Below are positions 17,856-26,578 of a DNA stretch of 64,000 nt, piece after piece. Both the position numbers and the translations under genes were made by a program. Numbering within the stretch: position 1 is the first letter of the stretch; the number at the start of each line of letters is the position of its first letter. The notes beneath the pieces are model-generated. The model was not told the DNA's origin. It made no database searches and was given only the letters and a program-made list of their open reading frames with translations. The DNA comes from Sporosarcina sp. ACRSL (lineage in GTDB: Bacteria; Bacillota; Bacilli; Bacillales_A; Planococcaceae). The stretch lies in the NCBI RefSeq assembly GCF_022346605.1, contig NZ_JAKRNT010000004.1, forward strand, positions 267,612-331,611. The letters run 5' to 3'.

Positions 17856-18671
17856 TTAAAGTGAAATTTTGCTTTTGTAATCAATTATAACATCTGATCC
17901 GGGTAGTAGATTACGATCTAAATCATCTAAGTAGGGGACATCCACCCTTGTTTGATCTATTAAGGAAGTGTCCATTTCCGCTACAAGGACATCCTCCGTA
18001 TTCGAAGGGGATTCGATTAGCACCTCGCCATTCGGTGCAACGAATTTACTTTTCCCGCAACTGCCTTCGTGCGCTGTATTGACCCCGAGAACGAAAACAG
18101 TATTATCCAATGCACGAGCAGGCAGTTGGATATCCCATCTTGATTCTGCAGGAATGCTCCAAACAGATGGACAAATTATTAATTCAGCTCCTTGTAATGC
18201 TAGGATGCGGCTCGGTTCAGGAAACTCAATATCCGCACAGATAAGAATACCAATTTTTCCAACTGACGTAGAAACGACTTCATATTGTCTAGTTCCAGGT
18301 GTGAAAATAGCTTTTTCACGACCCCATAAAAATGACTTTCTATAGGTGCTGACAACTTCACCGTTTTTCTCTATAACGGCACTAGCAATAAAGAGATCGC
18401 CATCCTCTTCTTCCACAAATGGGACGACAAGGACAACATTGAGTTCTTTTGCCAACTGTTGAAATAAAGAAACGGTCTTTCCATTAGGCTTTTCCCCGAA
18501 CCGGTCGAATTCCTCCCTGGATAAATAATAACCGCTAATCCAAAGTTCCGGCAATGCAATCAGTTGTGCTCCCTGCTCGGCAGCTTGTCTAATCATTGAA
18601 ATTGCACAATTTGTATTTGCCTCGCCTTTATTAGGTTTAGCATGCATTTGCACTGCTGCAATTTTCACCAT
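17856..18671 (-). CDS. Nitrilase-superfamily carbon-nitrogen hydrolase
   Basis: About 271 residues with the catalytic triad of the CN-hydrolase fold: Glu in ALPELW, Lys in YRKSFLWGREKAIFTPG and Cys in ILICADIEFPE. Members hydrolyse amides, N-carbamoyl compounds or omega-amides to acid and ammonia in the cytoplasm. The ATG at 18671 lies 8 bp after GGAAGGAAG; an upstream in-frame GTG is part of that site. It sits 12 bp before RpiR and 21 bp after the ABC ATPase gene, so it probably processes the imported compound. Together with the divergent class III aminotransferase, the cluster suggests breakdown of an amidated or N-acyl amino compound; the substrate cannot be read from sequence. Confidence 0.88.
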   Translation of the reverse strand: MVKIAAVQMHAKPNKGEANTNCAISMIRQAAEQGAQLIALPELWISGYYLSREEFDRFGEKPNGKTVSLFQQLAKELNVVLVVPFVEEEDGDLFIASAVIEKNGEVVSTYRKSFLWGREKAIFTPGTRQYEVVSTSVGKIGILICADIEFPEPSRILALQGAELIICPSVWSIPAESRWDIQLPARALDNTVFVLGVNTAHEGSCGKSKFVAPNGEVLIESPSNTEDVLVAEMDTSLIDQTRVDVPYLDDLDRNLLPGSDVIIDYKSKISL

Positions 18672-18692
18672 TACGAACACTTCCTTCCGGTA

Positions 18693-19415
18693 TTATAATA
18701 CTTTCCGTAAAAATGATTTAGTTCTATCGTTATCTGGGTTCGTAAAAATTTTATCCGGATGTCCTTCTTCCATAATGATACCTTGGTCGAAGAAAATGAC
18801 CCGATCACAAACATCTCGAGCAAAATCCATTTCATGTGTAACGACGACCATCGTCATGCCACTTTTCGCCAAGTCTTTCATAACGGTTAACACTTCCCCG
18901 ACGAGCTCAGGGTCCAAAGCTGATGTCGGTTCATCGAATAACATAACTTTCGGGTTCATCGCTAGGCTTCGGGCGATGGCAACCCGTTGTTTTTGACCGC
19001 CTGATAGCTTTTCAGGATACACATTTGCTTTATCGGCAAGCCCGACCTTTTCGAGTAGTTTCATAGCGTTTTGTTTTGCACTTTCCTTATTCACTTTACT
19101 TACAATCATAGGAGCAAGGGTGATGTTCTCCAACACAGTCATATGTGGAAAGAGATTAAATTGTTGAAAAACCATACCGACTTCGCTTCTGATTTTATTT
19201 ATATCAGTCTTTTTATCAGTTAACGAAACTCCTTCAATATGAATTTCTCCTGAAGTGACATCCTCAAGAAGATTTAAACAGCGAAGAAATGTACTCTTTC
19301 CCGATCCGGAAGGCCCGATAATTGAGATCACTTCTTGTGGTTTGATTTTGCAATCTATTCCCTTTAAAACTTCAAGATCCCCGTAGCTTTTATGTAGATC
19401 TTTAACTTCAATCAT
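18693..19415 (-). CDS. Polar amino-acid ABC transporter ATP-binding protein (GlnQ-type)
   Basis: A 240-residue ATPase. Walker A is [16 protein letters not shown]-loop [16 protein letters not shown], signature [19 protein letters not shown], Walker [15 protein letters not shown] and switch His VVVTHEM. This exact pattern is typical of GlnQ/HisP-family ATPases. The start overlaps the permease stop by ATGA. It pairs with the single permease gene (19412-20083) and the binding protein (20124-20915) to form a complete importer. Confidence 0.93.
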   Translation of the reverse strand: MIEVKDLHKSYGDLEVLKGIDCKIKPQEVISIIGPSGSGKSTFLRCLNLLEDVTSGEIHIEGVSLTDKKTDINKIRSEVGMVFQQFNLFPHMTVLENITLAPMIVSKVNKESAKQNAMKLLEKVGLADKANVYPEKLSGGQKQRVAIARSLAMNPKVMLFDEPTSALDPELVGEVLTVMKDLAKSGMTMVVVTHEMDFARDVCDRVIFFDQGIIMEEGHPDKIFTNPDNDRTKSFLRKVL

Positions 19416-20083
19416 TTAACATGCAGCCTCCTTTCAATTAGGCGCAATCCTAATGAAATGGAAAGCGTCAAAATTAAATATAGGATTGCGACGGCCGTGT
19501 ACACTTCGACGGCACGGAAATTTGAAGATACAACAATCGTTCCTTGTCGGGTCAGTTCTCCAACCCCGATAACGGTTAGGAGGGAAGTATCCTTTAAGCT
19601 AATGATGAATTGATTCCCAAGAGGGGGGATCATTCTTCTAAATGCTTGGGGCCATGTAATCCGATACAATGTTTGGAACTTTGTTAGTCCCAATGACCGC
19701 CCAGCCTCTATCTGCCCTTTATCGACGCCTTCAATAGCACCACGGGCAATTTCTGCTATATAAGCTCCTGCATTAATGGCAATTGTTGTAACCCCTGCAA
19801 CAAGAGGATCTATTTTTATTCCTAGTATCATCGGAAGTGCAAAGTAAATATAGAGAGCTTGTACCATAATAGGTGTCCCGCGAATAATTTCAACGTAAAT
19901 CGTCGAAATGCTAAAAAGGAATTTGTTTTTGGATACACGCCCTAAGCCTACAATGATTCCGATTATGAACCCAATGAGAATCCCGACAACTGCAATCAAG
20001 ATTGTATATTTAAGTCCTTGAACTAAGATGGGCAACGCATCAATGGCATATGCCCAATCTAGTGTAAATCCATTTCCCATCAT
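19412..20083 (-). CDS. Polar amino-acid ABC transporter permease (HisM/GlnP-type)
   Basis: A 223-residue membrane protein with about five hydrophobic helices. It has the family signature [19 protein letters not shown] and the EAA loop [23 protein letters not shown], which contacts the ATPase. The start has two adjacent ATG codons (20083 and 20080) after AGTAGGGAT. With only one permease gene present, the channel is likely a homodimer. It is co-transcribed with the lipoprotein binding protein 40 bp upstream. Confidence 0.92.
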   Translation of the reverse strand: MMGNGFTLDWAYAIDALPILVQGLKYTILIAVVGILIGFIIGIIVGLGRVSKNKFLFSISTIYVEIIRGTPIMVQALYIYFALPMILGIKIDPLVAGVTTIAINAGAYIAEIARGAIEGVDKGQIEAGRSLGLTKFQTLYRITWPQAFRRMIPPLGNQFIISLKDTSLLTVIGVGELTRQGTIVVSSNFRAVEVYTAVAILYLILTLSISLGLRLIERRLHVK

Positions 20084-20123
20084 CTATCCCTACTTTCATC
20101 TGAATGCGTTTTCCCAAGATGAA

Positions 20124-20915
20124 TTATTTTTCTGGTGGTGCTTCCCCAAACCATTTTTTGTATAGTTCTTCATATGTTCCGTTATCTATGACCTCTGCCA
20201 AAGCAGCATCAATTTTTTCTTTCCATTCGCTTCCTTTTGGCATTGCAATTCCAAAAGATTGTCCTTCCAGAAGATCGCCTGTAATCTTCACTTTTCCTTC
20301 AGCACTCGTTTTAATATAGTACTGGATGTTAGGTAGGTCGAAAATGACAGCATCTGCTGAACCTTTTTGAAGTTCCATATATGCCTGGTCGATGTTCGGA
20401 AAAGGAACGAGATCCTTCAGACCTTCTATTTCAGTTGCGTAATCATAGCTGGATGTTCCTTGTTTTGTGGCGACAATCTTCCCCTTTAGATCATCTACCG
20501 TATTGATTTCTTCTTCATCTGCACGGACAAGGATGGCAGTCCCGGCATCATAATATGAATCACTAAAGTCTATTACGGCTTCGCGCTCTGGCTTAATCGT
20601 AATTCCAGCGATGGCCAAATCGAGATTTTGAGTTTGAAGTGCTGGAATGATTCCTGTGAAATCCATTGGCTTCAGCTCATATTCAAATCCTGCTTCTTCT
20701 GCAACCGCTTTCAAAAGATCGATATCAAAGCCAACATACTCTCCCGATGCCTGATCCAAAAACTCAAATGGAACATAACTTGTATCTGTTCCAACCATCA
20801 ATTTTGGCGTACTTCCCTCGTTGTCGGATGCATTCCCCGCAGAACATGCTGCAAGGAGTACACTGCCTGCTAGTGTAAATCCGACAGCTAATTGTTTGAA
20901 TGTTTTTCCAAACAT
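20124..20915 (-). CDS. Amino-acid ABC transporter substrate-binding lipoprotein
   Basis: A 263-residue family-3 solute-binding protein. It has a signal peptide with lipobox LLAAC (Cys about 24) and a short Ser/Asn-rich linker. Hallmarks are MVGTDTSYVPFEFLD, GFDIDLLKAVAEEAG, IAGITIKPEREAVIDFSDSY and KQGTSSYDYA. The start follows AAAGGGGGATTC. The family binds polar amino acids; here the ligand may be an unusual one, given the neighbouring nitrilase and class III aminotransferase. It is first in the operon behind a predicted promoter at 20951-20979. Confidence 0.92.
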   Translation of the reverse strand: MFGKTFKQLAVGFTLAGSVLLAACSAGNASDNEGSTPKLMVGTDTSYVPFEFLDQASGEYVGFDIDLLKAVAEEAGFEYELKPMDFTGIIPALQTQNLDLAIAGITIKPEREAVIDFSDSYYDAGTAILVRADEEEINTVDDLKGKIVATKQGTSSYDYATEIEGLKDLVPFPNIDQAYMELQKGSADAVIFDLPNIQYYIKTSAEGKVKITGDLLEGQSFGIAMPKGSEWKEKIDAALAEVIDNGTYEELYKKWFGEAPPEK

Positions 20916-20950
20916 AATAGAATCCCCCTTTGTTTTACTATTCTTTAAAC

Positions 20951-20979
20951 ATACTATTTGAATTTATAAGAAAATGCAA
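20951..20979 (-). promoter_or_regulatory. Predicted promoter of the amino-acid importer operon
   Basis: On the minus strand TTGCAT (20974-20979) and TAGTAT (20951-20956) are separated by exactly 17 bp. Confidence 0.55.
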
Positions 20980-21049
20980 TAGTTATTTCATTTTTGATTT
21001 TGGATAAAATAAAAATATCTTTTGTTTATTGAAGTTTAAATTTTCACTA

Positions 21050-21078
21050 TTTACATTCATAAACTATCGATGTATACT
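21050..21078 (+). promoter_or_regulatory. Predicted promoter of the aminotransferase gene
   Basis: TTTACA (21050-21055), a 17-bp spacer and TATACT (21073-21078), close to sigma-A consensus. Confidence 0.7.
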
Positions 21079-21088
21079 TGCAATAAAT

Positions 21089-21113
21089 ATTTCATATTGT
21101 TTAGAAATGAAAT
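21089..21113. promoter_or_regulatory. Operator-like dyad just downstream of the aminotransferase promoter
   Basis: ATTTCAT and ATGAAAT form a perfect 7-bp inverted repeat separated by 11 bp, beginning about 11 bp after the -10 box. A further TTATTTCAT half-site lies at about 20982-20990 near the divergent promoter. The position suits repression of the aminotransferase gene, most simply by the RpiR regulator of the divergent operon. Which protein binds is inference. Confidence 0.5.
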
Positions 21114-21137
21114 AAAAAATTCATAGGGGTGGAAAAA

Positions 21138-22517
21138 ATGGTTCAAAGTAAAGTTGTCACGGGAATTGAAGAGTATCGTAAAAAAACACCTGCTTCACTT
21201 GAGTTTTCAAAGACTTCCCGAAATGTCATGCCTGGGGGAGTGACCGCCAACATCAAGTTTTTCGAACCTTATCCGGTCATTATGCAAAAGGGGAAAGGTG
21301 CCTATTTAACGGATTTGGATGGCAATGAATACGTAGATTATTTGCTTTCTTACGGTGCATTGATGACCGGCCATGGCCATCCGAAGGTGATGGAAGCCAT
21401 TCGGAAGCAGATGGACGAAGAAGGGACGTTGCTATTTGGAACGCCACATCATTTAGAAGTGGAAATGGGGAAGAAAATCCAAGAGCTTTATCCTGGGATG
21501 GAAAGATTGCGTTACACGAATTCTGGAACGGAAGCGACATTGCTTTCGATTCGAATGGCTTATGCATATACGGAAAAATACAAGATTGCTAAATTCGAAG
21601 GTCATTACCATGGCGGCTATAACCAAGTACTTCTCAGCGTCAATCCACCATTAAACGAGGCAGGACCTGCGAAAAACCCGAACTCGATTGTAGAATCAAA
21701 AGGCGTTGAGCCGCATCAAATTGAAAATACGATTATTTTGCCGTTTAACGATTTGGAAGCGACAATTGACATTTTAACAAAACATCAGGACGAAATCGCA
21801 GCTGTCATTCTGGAGCCTGTCCAAGGAGGTTTTATCCCGGCAGAACAGGAATTCATGGAAGGTCTACGAGCTGTGACGAAAAAACTAGGCATTCTGCTCA
21901 TTTTCGATGAAGTGAAGACGGGGTTCCGCCTTGGTTTAGGCGGCGCGCAAAAGGTTTACGGCGTCACGCCGGATATTACAGCATTGGGGAAAGTAGTCGG
22001 CGGCGGATTCCCAGTAGGCATCGTCGGGGGCAGCAAGGAAATCATGGAGATCAGCGCGCCGACCGCTGCTTCGGATGTGTTTGATAACAGCCAAAGTAAA
22101 CGTTCCGGTGCGAAGGATGTATTGTTCCACAGTGGGACGTACAATGGGCATCCGACAATACTCGCTGCAGGGTTGGCGACGATTGAGGTGCTTGAGCAAG
22201 AGATCGACCATGTGTTTGAAACGGCTAATCAACTGAAGTCGGGAATTCAAGATTTATTCCTCCAAAAAGGAATCAATGTACAAACGATTGGCATGGGCTC
22301 CATTTTCAATTTTATCTTCACCGAAAAAAAGAAAGTCCAAAGTTATCGCGATTTGCAGGAATCCAATTTCGCACTCAGAAAAGACATTGATTATCACTTG
22401 CTCGCTCGCGGCATTTACAACAAACCTCTGAACCGATACAGCCTAGCGACAGTCCATGGAGAGAAAGAAGTGGATCGTACGTTGGAGGCATTTAAAAAGA
22501 CACTTGATTCACTATAA
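21138..22517 (+). CDS. Class III PLP aminotransferase, glutamate-1-semialdehyde aminomutase-like
   Basis: About 459 residues, fold type I PLP enzyme. Features include MPGGVTANIKFFEPYP, the phosphate-binding NSGTEATLLSIRMA, FEGHYHGGYN, the PLP aspartate in LIFDEVKTGFR and the Schiff-base lysine in ALGKVVGGGFPVG. The ATG at 21138 lies 7-8 bp after AGGGGTGG. HemL-like relatives outside haem synthesis include beta-amino-acid and other omega-type aminotransferases. Location opposite an amino-acid importer and nitrilase, under a regulated promoter, favours a catabolic role over haem synthesis. A terminator follows directly. Confidence 0.88.
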   Translation: MVQSKVVTGIEEYRKKTPASLEFSKTSRNVMPGGVTANIKFFEPYPVIMQKGKGAYLTDLDGNEYVDYLLSYGALMTGHGHPKVMEAIRKQMDEEGTLLFGTPHHLEVEMGKKIQELYPGMERLRYTNSGTEATLLSIRMAYAYTEKYKIAKFEGHYHGGYNQVLLSVNPPLNEAGPAKNPNSIVESKGVEPHQIENTIILPFNDLEATIDILTKHQDEIAAVILEPVQGGFIPAEQEFMEGLRAVTKKLGILLIFDEVKTGFRLGLGGAQKVYGVTPDITALGKVVGGGFPVGIVGGSKEIMEISAPTAASDVFDNSQSKRSGAKDVLFHSGTYNGHPTILAAGLATIEVLEQEIDHVFETANQLKSGIQDLFLQKGINVQTIGMGSIFNFIFTEKKKVQSYRDLQESNFALRKDIDYHLLARGIYNKPLNRYSLATVHGEKEVDRTLEAFKKTLDSL

Positions 22518-22532
22518 TTAATCGAGAAAGTG

Positions 22533-22567
22533 GAAGTCGAACATGGCAAAACGTTCGACTTCTTTTT
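22533..22567 (+). terminator. Terminator after the aminotransferase gene
   Basis: GAAGTCGAAC and GTTCGACTTC form a perfect 10-bp stem followed by TTTTT. The long frame of the next gene overlaps this hairpin upstream, which argues against its furthest start. Confidence 0.9.
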
Positions 22568-22640
22568 GTGTTTTATATCAATTACAAATCCATTAGATGA
22601 TAGAATGAAGTATCAGAAAAGTTGGAAAGGGGAGATGCAA

Positions 22641-23939
22641 GTGAGCCAGTGGGCAGAATTTGAAGCATTTGTTGAAGACATTATGAAAGCCGAGCACATA
22701 CCTGGCGTTGCTGTGGCGGTTTCTGAAAATGGAAAAACGATCTATCAAAAAGGGTTTGGAACGAGGGATTTGGAAACGAATGAGCCAGTCACTCCGGACA
22801 CTATTTTTGGCGTCGCTTCCGTTACGAAATCATTCACTGCGCTTGCGATTATGAAGCTAGTGGAAGAGGGGAAATTGCAAATTGCCGATCCGGTTACGAA
22901 GTACCTTCCTCAATTCCAGTTAATTGGCTATGACGATATTGACGACATCACAATCCATCATCTTTTATCGCATACGACAGGAATTGCGACGATGAAGAGG
23001 GTGGAGCAATTAGACGGATTTGACGAACATCTTCGTTATATTAATAAAGTGGAAAGAACCGTTTTAGGGAGACCCGGGGAGTTTATTTGTTACAACAACG
23101 ATCTGTTTTTATTGTTAGGCGCGATTATTGAACAGGTGACGGGAGAAAGTTATCAGGATTATATTAAGAAGCTGTTATTGAAGCCGTTGGGGATGAATCG
23201 GACAACTTACAGTCTCGATGAATTACAAAGCTTTGATAATGTGACGACACCCTATGTTCTAGAAGACGGTAAACCCAAACCATGTGAGTGGCCGACATTG
23301 GGGAACTATGCAGTCGGTGGTGGGATTCGTTCGACTGTGAAGGATTTACTAAAGTACGGAAACGTATTTGTCGCCCAGCAGGAAATCATTGGTCATGAAT
23401 CTATTGCGAGAATGGCGGAACCCGTGCACTATACAAGCGGAAATAGCTTTTATGGCTATGCTCTTCAAATCACTCCGAATTATTCAGGTGTAACGATAGT
23501 CGAGCACGGCGGAGGGCAGCCAGGGGTATCGTCCAATTTCGGTTTCATCCCAGAGCGAGGAATTGTGGCAGCGGTCTTAACAAATTTGAGTGATGTCAGT
23601 GCAAGTGCCATTTGGCTTGCAGCTGTGAATACTGCTCTCGGTCTGTCAATCGATCAAAAGAGAAGTACGGAACCTCACTTTGACATGAAACCCGAGCAGC
23701 TTCAGCGTATGGTCGGAACGTATCGATCAGGAGAAGGATTGGAAGTGAATATCACGTTGGAAGATCAAAAGATGATGGCTACGGTTTCGGATAAGACGTA
23801 CGAACTTCGAGCAAGTGATGAAAGTACGCTCGTCGTCATGATGCCGATTGAAAAGCCGATCCGGTTCTTTTTTGATGAGGACAACGATGCGTGGGCGATC
23901 TTTTTAGGGCTTCGAATGTTAATGAAACAAGTAAGTTAA
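22641..23939 (+). CDS. Beta-lactamase-family serine hydrolase
   Basis: About 432 residues, class C beta-lactamase/D-Ala-D-Ala carboxypeptidase fold. The catalytic motifs are SVTK (SxxK), YNN (YxN, in FICYNNDLF) and HGG (KTG-equivalent, in VEHGGGQPG). A C-terminal domain of about 110 residues follows, as in many esterase-like members. There is no signal peptide, so it is probably cytoplasmic. The start GTG 22641 is 7 bp after GGGGAG; ATG 22635 is possible, and starts further up fall in the terminator. Such proteins include peptidases, esterases and D-aminopeptidases, so true beta-lactam resistance should not be assumed. Confidence 0.85.
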   Translation: MSQWAEFEAFVEDIMKAEHIPGVAVAVSENGKTIYQKGFGTRDLETNEPVTPDTIFGVASVTKSFTALAIMKLVEEGKLQIADPVTKYLPQFQLIGYDDIDDITIHHLLSHTTGIATMKRVEQLDGFDEHLRYINKVERTVLGRPGEFICYNNDLFLLLGAIIEQVTGESYQDYIKKLLLKPLGMNRTTYSLDELQSFDNVTTPYVLEDGKPKPCEWPTLGNYAVGGGIRSTVKDLLKYGNVFVAQQEIIGHESIARMAEPVHYTSGNSFYGYALQITPNYSGVTIVEHGGGQPGVSSNFGFIPERGIVAAVLTNLSDVSASAIWLAAVNTALGLSIDQKRSTEPHFDMKPEQLQRMVGTYRSGEGLEVNITLEDQKMMATVSDKTYELRASDESTLVVMMPIEKPIRFFFDEDNDAWAIFLGLRMLMKQVS

Positions 23940-23948
23940 GAATTATGG

Positions 23949-23977
23949 CTAGTCATTCTATGAATGGCTAGTTTTTT
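23949..23977 (+). terminator. Terminator after the serine hydrolase
   Basis: CTAGTCATTC pairs with GAATGGCTAG (one G-T wobble) around TAT/A, followed by six T. Confidence 0.8.
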
Positions 23978-24042
23978 CTTTGGCCAATTAATGAATCTTA
24001 TCATTCAATAAGAACGTACCAGTATTAAGGGGTGAAATAACT

Positions 24043-24573
24043 GTGGGGAAGAAAAATATAGGGATAATTATAGCCGTACTTATCCTGTTTATAGTGGCTA
24101 GCTATCATTTATATAATTCAAGAGAGTTATATGGAAATGATAAGGCTTCAATCAGTAAGGTAATTAAGTCTATTAATGACTATGAGAATAAAGAAATTGA
24201 AATCCTGGAAATTAACGATTTTGAAGATATTAGAATTGTAGGATTTCTATCCAATAATCAACCTTCTTATATAGAGTTCAATAAAAATGAGAAGGGGAAT
24301 TTTGCTTGGAAGCATATTGAAACGCATCATAATGAATCATTTAGTATGTTCTTACCTCTAGGAATTTCAAAAATGATGTTCGTGACTAATTATGAAAGTG
24401 AAGTTGCCAAAATGCAGGTAGATATAAATGAGACAACAATAGAACAAGATTTTACTACTTATCAAGCAACTGTTACTTGGGTTGACTTGCCTCCAACAAA
24501 TAATGATACTTACGAATATCGGAATTATAAATATTACGATGAAGATGAAAATCTAATTACAGAGCGGAATTAG
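24043..24573 (+). CDS. Hypothetical membrane-anchored protein
   Basis: A 176-residue protein of no recognised family. The N-terminus has two lysines and a single transmembrane or signal-anchor helix (about 5-24, IGIIIAVLILFIVASYHLY). The rest is an acidic soluble domain with repeated DFED, NNQPSYIEF and YEYRNYKYYDEDEN, probably extracellular. The GTG start at 24043 follows AAGGGGTGA with good spacing. Codon use is more AT-rich than in neighbours, a hint of recent acquisition or fast evolution. It stands alone between a terminator and the copper-amine-oxidase-like gene. Confidence 0.65.
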   Translation: MGKKNIGIIIAVLILFIVASYHLYNSRELYGNDKASISKVIKSINDYENKEIEILEINDFEDIRIVGFLSNNQPSYIEFNKNEKGNFAWKHIETHHNESFSMFLPLGISKMMFVTNYESEVAKMQVDINETTIEQDFTTYQATVTWVDLPPTNNDTYEYRNYKYYDEDENLITERN

Positions 24574-24731
24574 TTCTTTAATTACCGGGTTCGTTAGAAA
24601 TGAAAATCAACATTATTAGAGGCTTGTCTTTAAGTCGATACGTATAGTGAAATAGGTGAACATCCGTTTCATATGACTATTCATTTACATAACCTGTTAA
24701 GAAGGCGGTTATTAATAGGGAGTGTGATGGA

Positions 24732-26357
24732 ATGGGGGTAAACCCAAAACGTAGTGTGGCCGTAGTTCCAGTTGGACAGGGACAAGATACAATGAGTCAA
24801 GTAAGAAGGATGTGTGATCATCATCCTTCTATCCAATCGTGTTTACAGGGAACGAGGCATCTGTTGTTATCGCTGGAAGTGCTTGATGAAGATACTAAAT
24901 CCGCGGGTCTCCTGAAAAGTGCTCAATCAACTTCTCAAAGCGAATTTGTAGCCACGTACTATGACTACACCAACAATCGTACAGTGATGGCAACTGGACC
25001 GATCGGTGATTCAGGATCTATCCGTGTTTCGTACCCAGATACACAGCCACTGCCAAGTGCGGATGAGTTTGAGTTAGCGGTATCGATTGTTCGGGAGTAT
25101 CCTCAGCTTGGCTACTTACTTCGAGAAAATCTTGTCCGTCCTTACAGGGCAATGCCTGCAATAATTGGATCAGATACGGATGACTATATGGAAAGAACCC
25201 TTGCAGTTGGACTTCTTCCTGTGAAGGGGAAAGTAGAGGATGGAACCGGAGAGCCGAAGCATCAGATTGTCGGAGTTAATATGGTTAAACGCGAAGTGAT
25301 CTTATATGAAACGGGTGCACCGCCATCTGCAATAGCACTTGATCATATTTGTATGCCTCCACCTGATGCCAATCAACCTACCGCAAGAAAAGGTACAGCG
25401 GGACAATACAAAGTGACTGTCACGGAAGACGATCAGGAGATCTGGAGTTTCCTTGCAGTGAGACCGGCTGCCTCTTCAGGTAGAGTTGGGTCGGGCATCG
25501 AACTTCGAGATGTGTATTATCGTGGAAAAAAAGTCTTATCCCGTGCACACGTGCCGATTTTGAATGTCCGCTATGAGAATGATCTTTGCGGACCGTATCG
25601 GGATTGGCAGTGGCAGGAAGGGATGTTTGAAGCGATCGGCACAGACGTTGCACCTGGAATTCGATTATGTTCCAGTCCTCCAAGAACGGTTCTCGATACT
25701 GACTCAGATACGGGCAACTTTCACGGTGTCGCCATTTATGAGGATGAAGAAGAAATTGTATTAATGAGTGAATTGGAAGCGGGCTGGTATCGCTATATTA
25801 GCGAATGGCGTTTTCATAAAGATGGTACGATTCAGCCGCGATTTGGAATGGGCGCGGTCGCTAATTCATGTACATGCAACGCTCATACGCATCACGTATA
25901 TTGGCGATTTGATTTTGATATACGTACAAGTGGGAATAACGTTATACAAGAAATTAATGAAAAGATCAGTACCGGAACATTGATTCCTCGGACAATCAAT
26001 TATGAAATTCGAAGGTCTCGCGACAATTATCATAATCGCCATTGGCTCATATCTAACAAATCGTCGGGGGAAGGATATGCGTTATTCCCCGGTAAGAACG
26101 ATGGCAAAGCGGATAGTTTTGGAGTGGGGGATGTATGGCTCCTTCGTTACAATAGTAATGAGTTGGATGATGGACAGGGTTTTACGACAGATATAAATAG
26201 AGCGAAAGCGAATTTAGATAAATTCCTTGTTCCACAAGAAAAAATCAATGGACAGGATGTTGTCGTTTGGTATTCGGCACATTTCCATCATGATGAAACG
26301 AGTGGAGAGGAAGTTTCGCATATTGTTGGTCCGGAGTTGAAACCACGGAATTGGTAG
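24732..26357 (+). CDS. Copper amine oxidase-like protein with variant cofactor motif
   Basis: A 541-residue protein without a signal peptide. Its C-terminal two thirds align by eye with the catalytic domain of copper amine oxidases. WYRYISEWRFHKDGTI (Tyr 353) matches the NYDYxFxWxFHxxGTI block that carries the topaquinone Tyr; AHTHHVYWRFDFDI (His 385 and 387) matches the HQHxxxxRLDxxxD copper site; His 530 in EVSHIVGP fits the third copper ligand. The usual Asn and Asp flanking the cofactor Tyr are Trp and Arg, and the catalytic Asp region (NVRYENDLCGPYRDW) is not clearly conserved. It is shorter than standard enzymes. It may oxidise an unusual amine or have lost that chemistry. The start follows AGGGAGTG. 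Confidence 0.7.
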   Translation: MGVNPKRSVAVVPVGQGQDTMSQVRRMCDHHPSIQSCLQGTRHLLLSLEVLDEDTKSAGLLKSAQSTSQSEFVATYYDYTNNRTVMATGPIGDSGSIRVSYPDTQPLPSADEFELAVSIVREYPQLGYLLRENLVRPYRAMPAIIGSDTDDYMERTLAVGLLPVKGKVEDGTGEPKHQIVGVNMVKREVILYETGAPPSAIALDHICMPPPDANQPTARKGTAGQYKVTVTEDDQEIWSFLAVRPAASSGRVGSGIELRDVYYRGKKVLSRAHVPILNVRYENDLCGPYRDWQWQEGMFEAIGTDVAPGIRLCSSPPRTVLDTDSDTGNFHGVAIYEDEEEIVLMSELEAGWYRYISEWRFHKDGTIQPRFGMGAVANSCTCNAHTHHVYWRFDFDIRTSGNNVIQEINEKISTGTLIPRTINYEIRRSRDNYHNRHWLISNKSSGEGYALFPGKNDGKADSFGVGDVWLLRYNSNELDDGQGFTTDINRAKANLDKFLVPQEKINGQDVVVWYSAHFHHDETSGEEVSHIVGPELKPRNW

Positions 26358-26360
26358 GGC

Positions 26361-26500
26361 TTGCTTTTATGCGTAGTTATAGGCGTTTATGCGGTTTTGT
26401 AGCGTTTTATGCGTAGGTTCGTTCAGTTATGCGTATATTCTGAGGTTTATGCGTGGATTTCGCGATTTATGCGCGATTTGAAAGATTTATGCGGGATTGT
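26361..26500. repeat. Seven-unit array with exact 20-bp period (core TTATGCG)
   Basis: The core TTATGCG occurs seven times with ATGCG beginning at 26369, 26389, 26409, 26429, 26449, 26469 and 26489, exactly 20 bp apart. The 13 bp between cores vary but are G/T-rich (for example GCGTT, GGATTT, GATTT). The array starts 4 bp after the copper-amine-oxidase-like stop and ends before the terminator of the convergent VOC gene. Units are too short and too variable between cores for CRISPR. Confidence 0.9.
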
Positions 26501-26533
26501 GGCGTGGAGACGAGATCTCTTGAGACGCGATTG

Positions 26534-26570
26534 AAAGAAAAAAGGGCTGTCCTAAAAATGGGGCAGCCCT
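26534..26570 (-). terminator. Terminator of the VOC gene
   Basis: On the minus strand GGGCTG pairs with CAGCCC across a 14-nt loop, followed by TTTTTTCTTT. Confidence 0.8.
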
Positions 26571-26578
26571 TGCTACTT

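Noticed and set aside
22530..22640. N-terminal extension of the serine hydrolase
   Set aside because: The extension is encoded by the terminator of the preceding gene; a good ribosome binding site precedes the GTG at 22641.
22641..23939. Beta-lactam resistance gene
   Set aside because: There is no signal peptide and the family is mostly esterases and peptidases; resistance cannot be inferred.
26361..26500. CRISPR-like array
   Set aside because: Only a 7-bp core is conserved, the period is 20 bp, linkers are low in complexity, and no cas genes are nearby.
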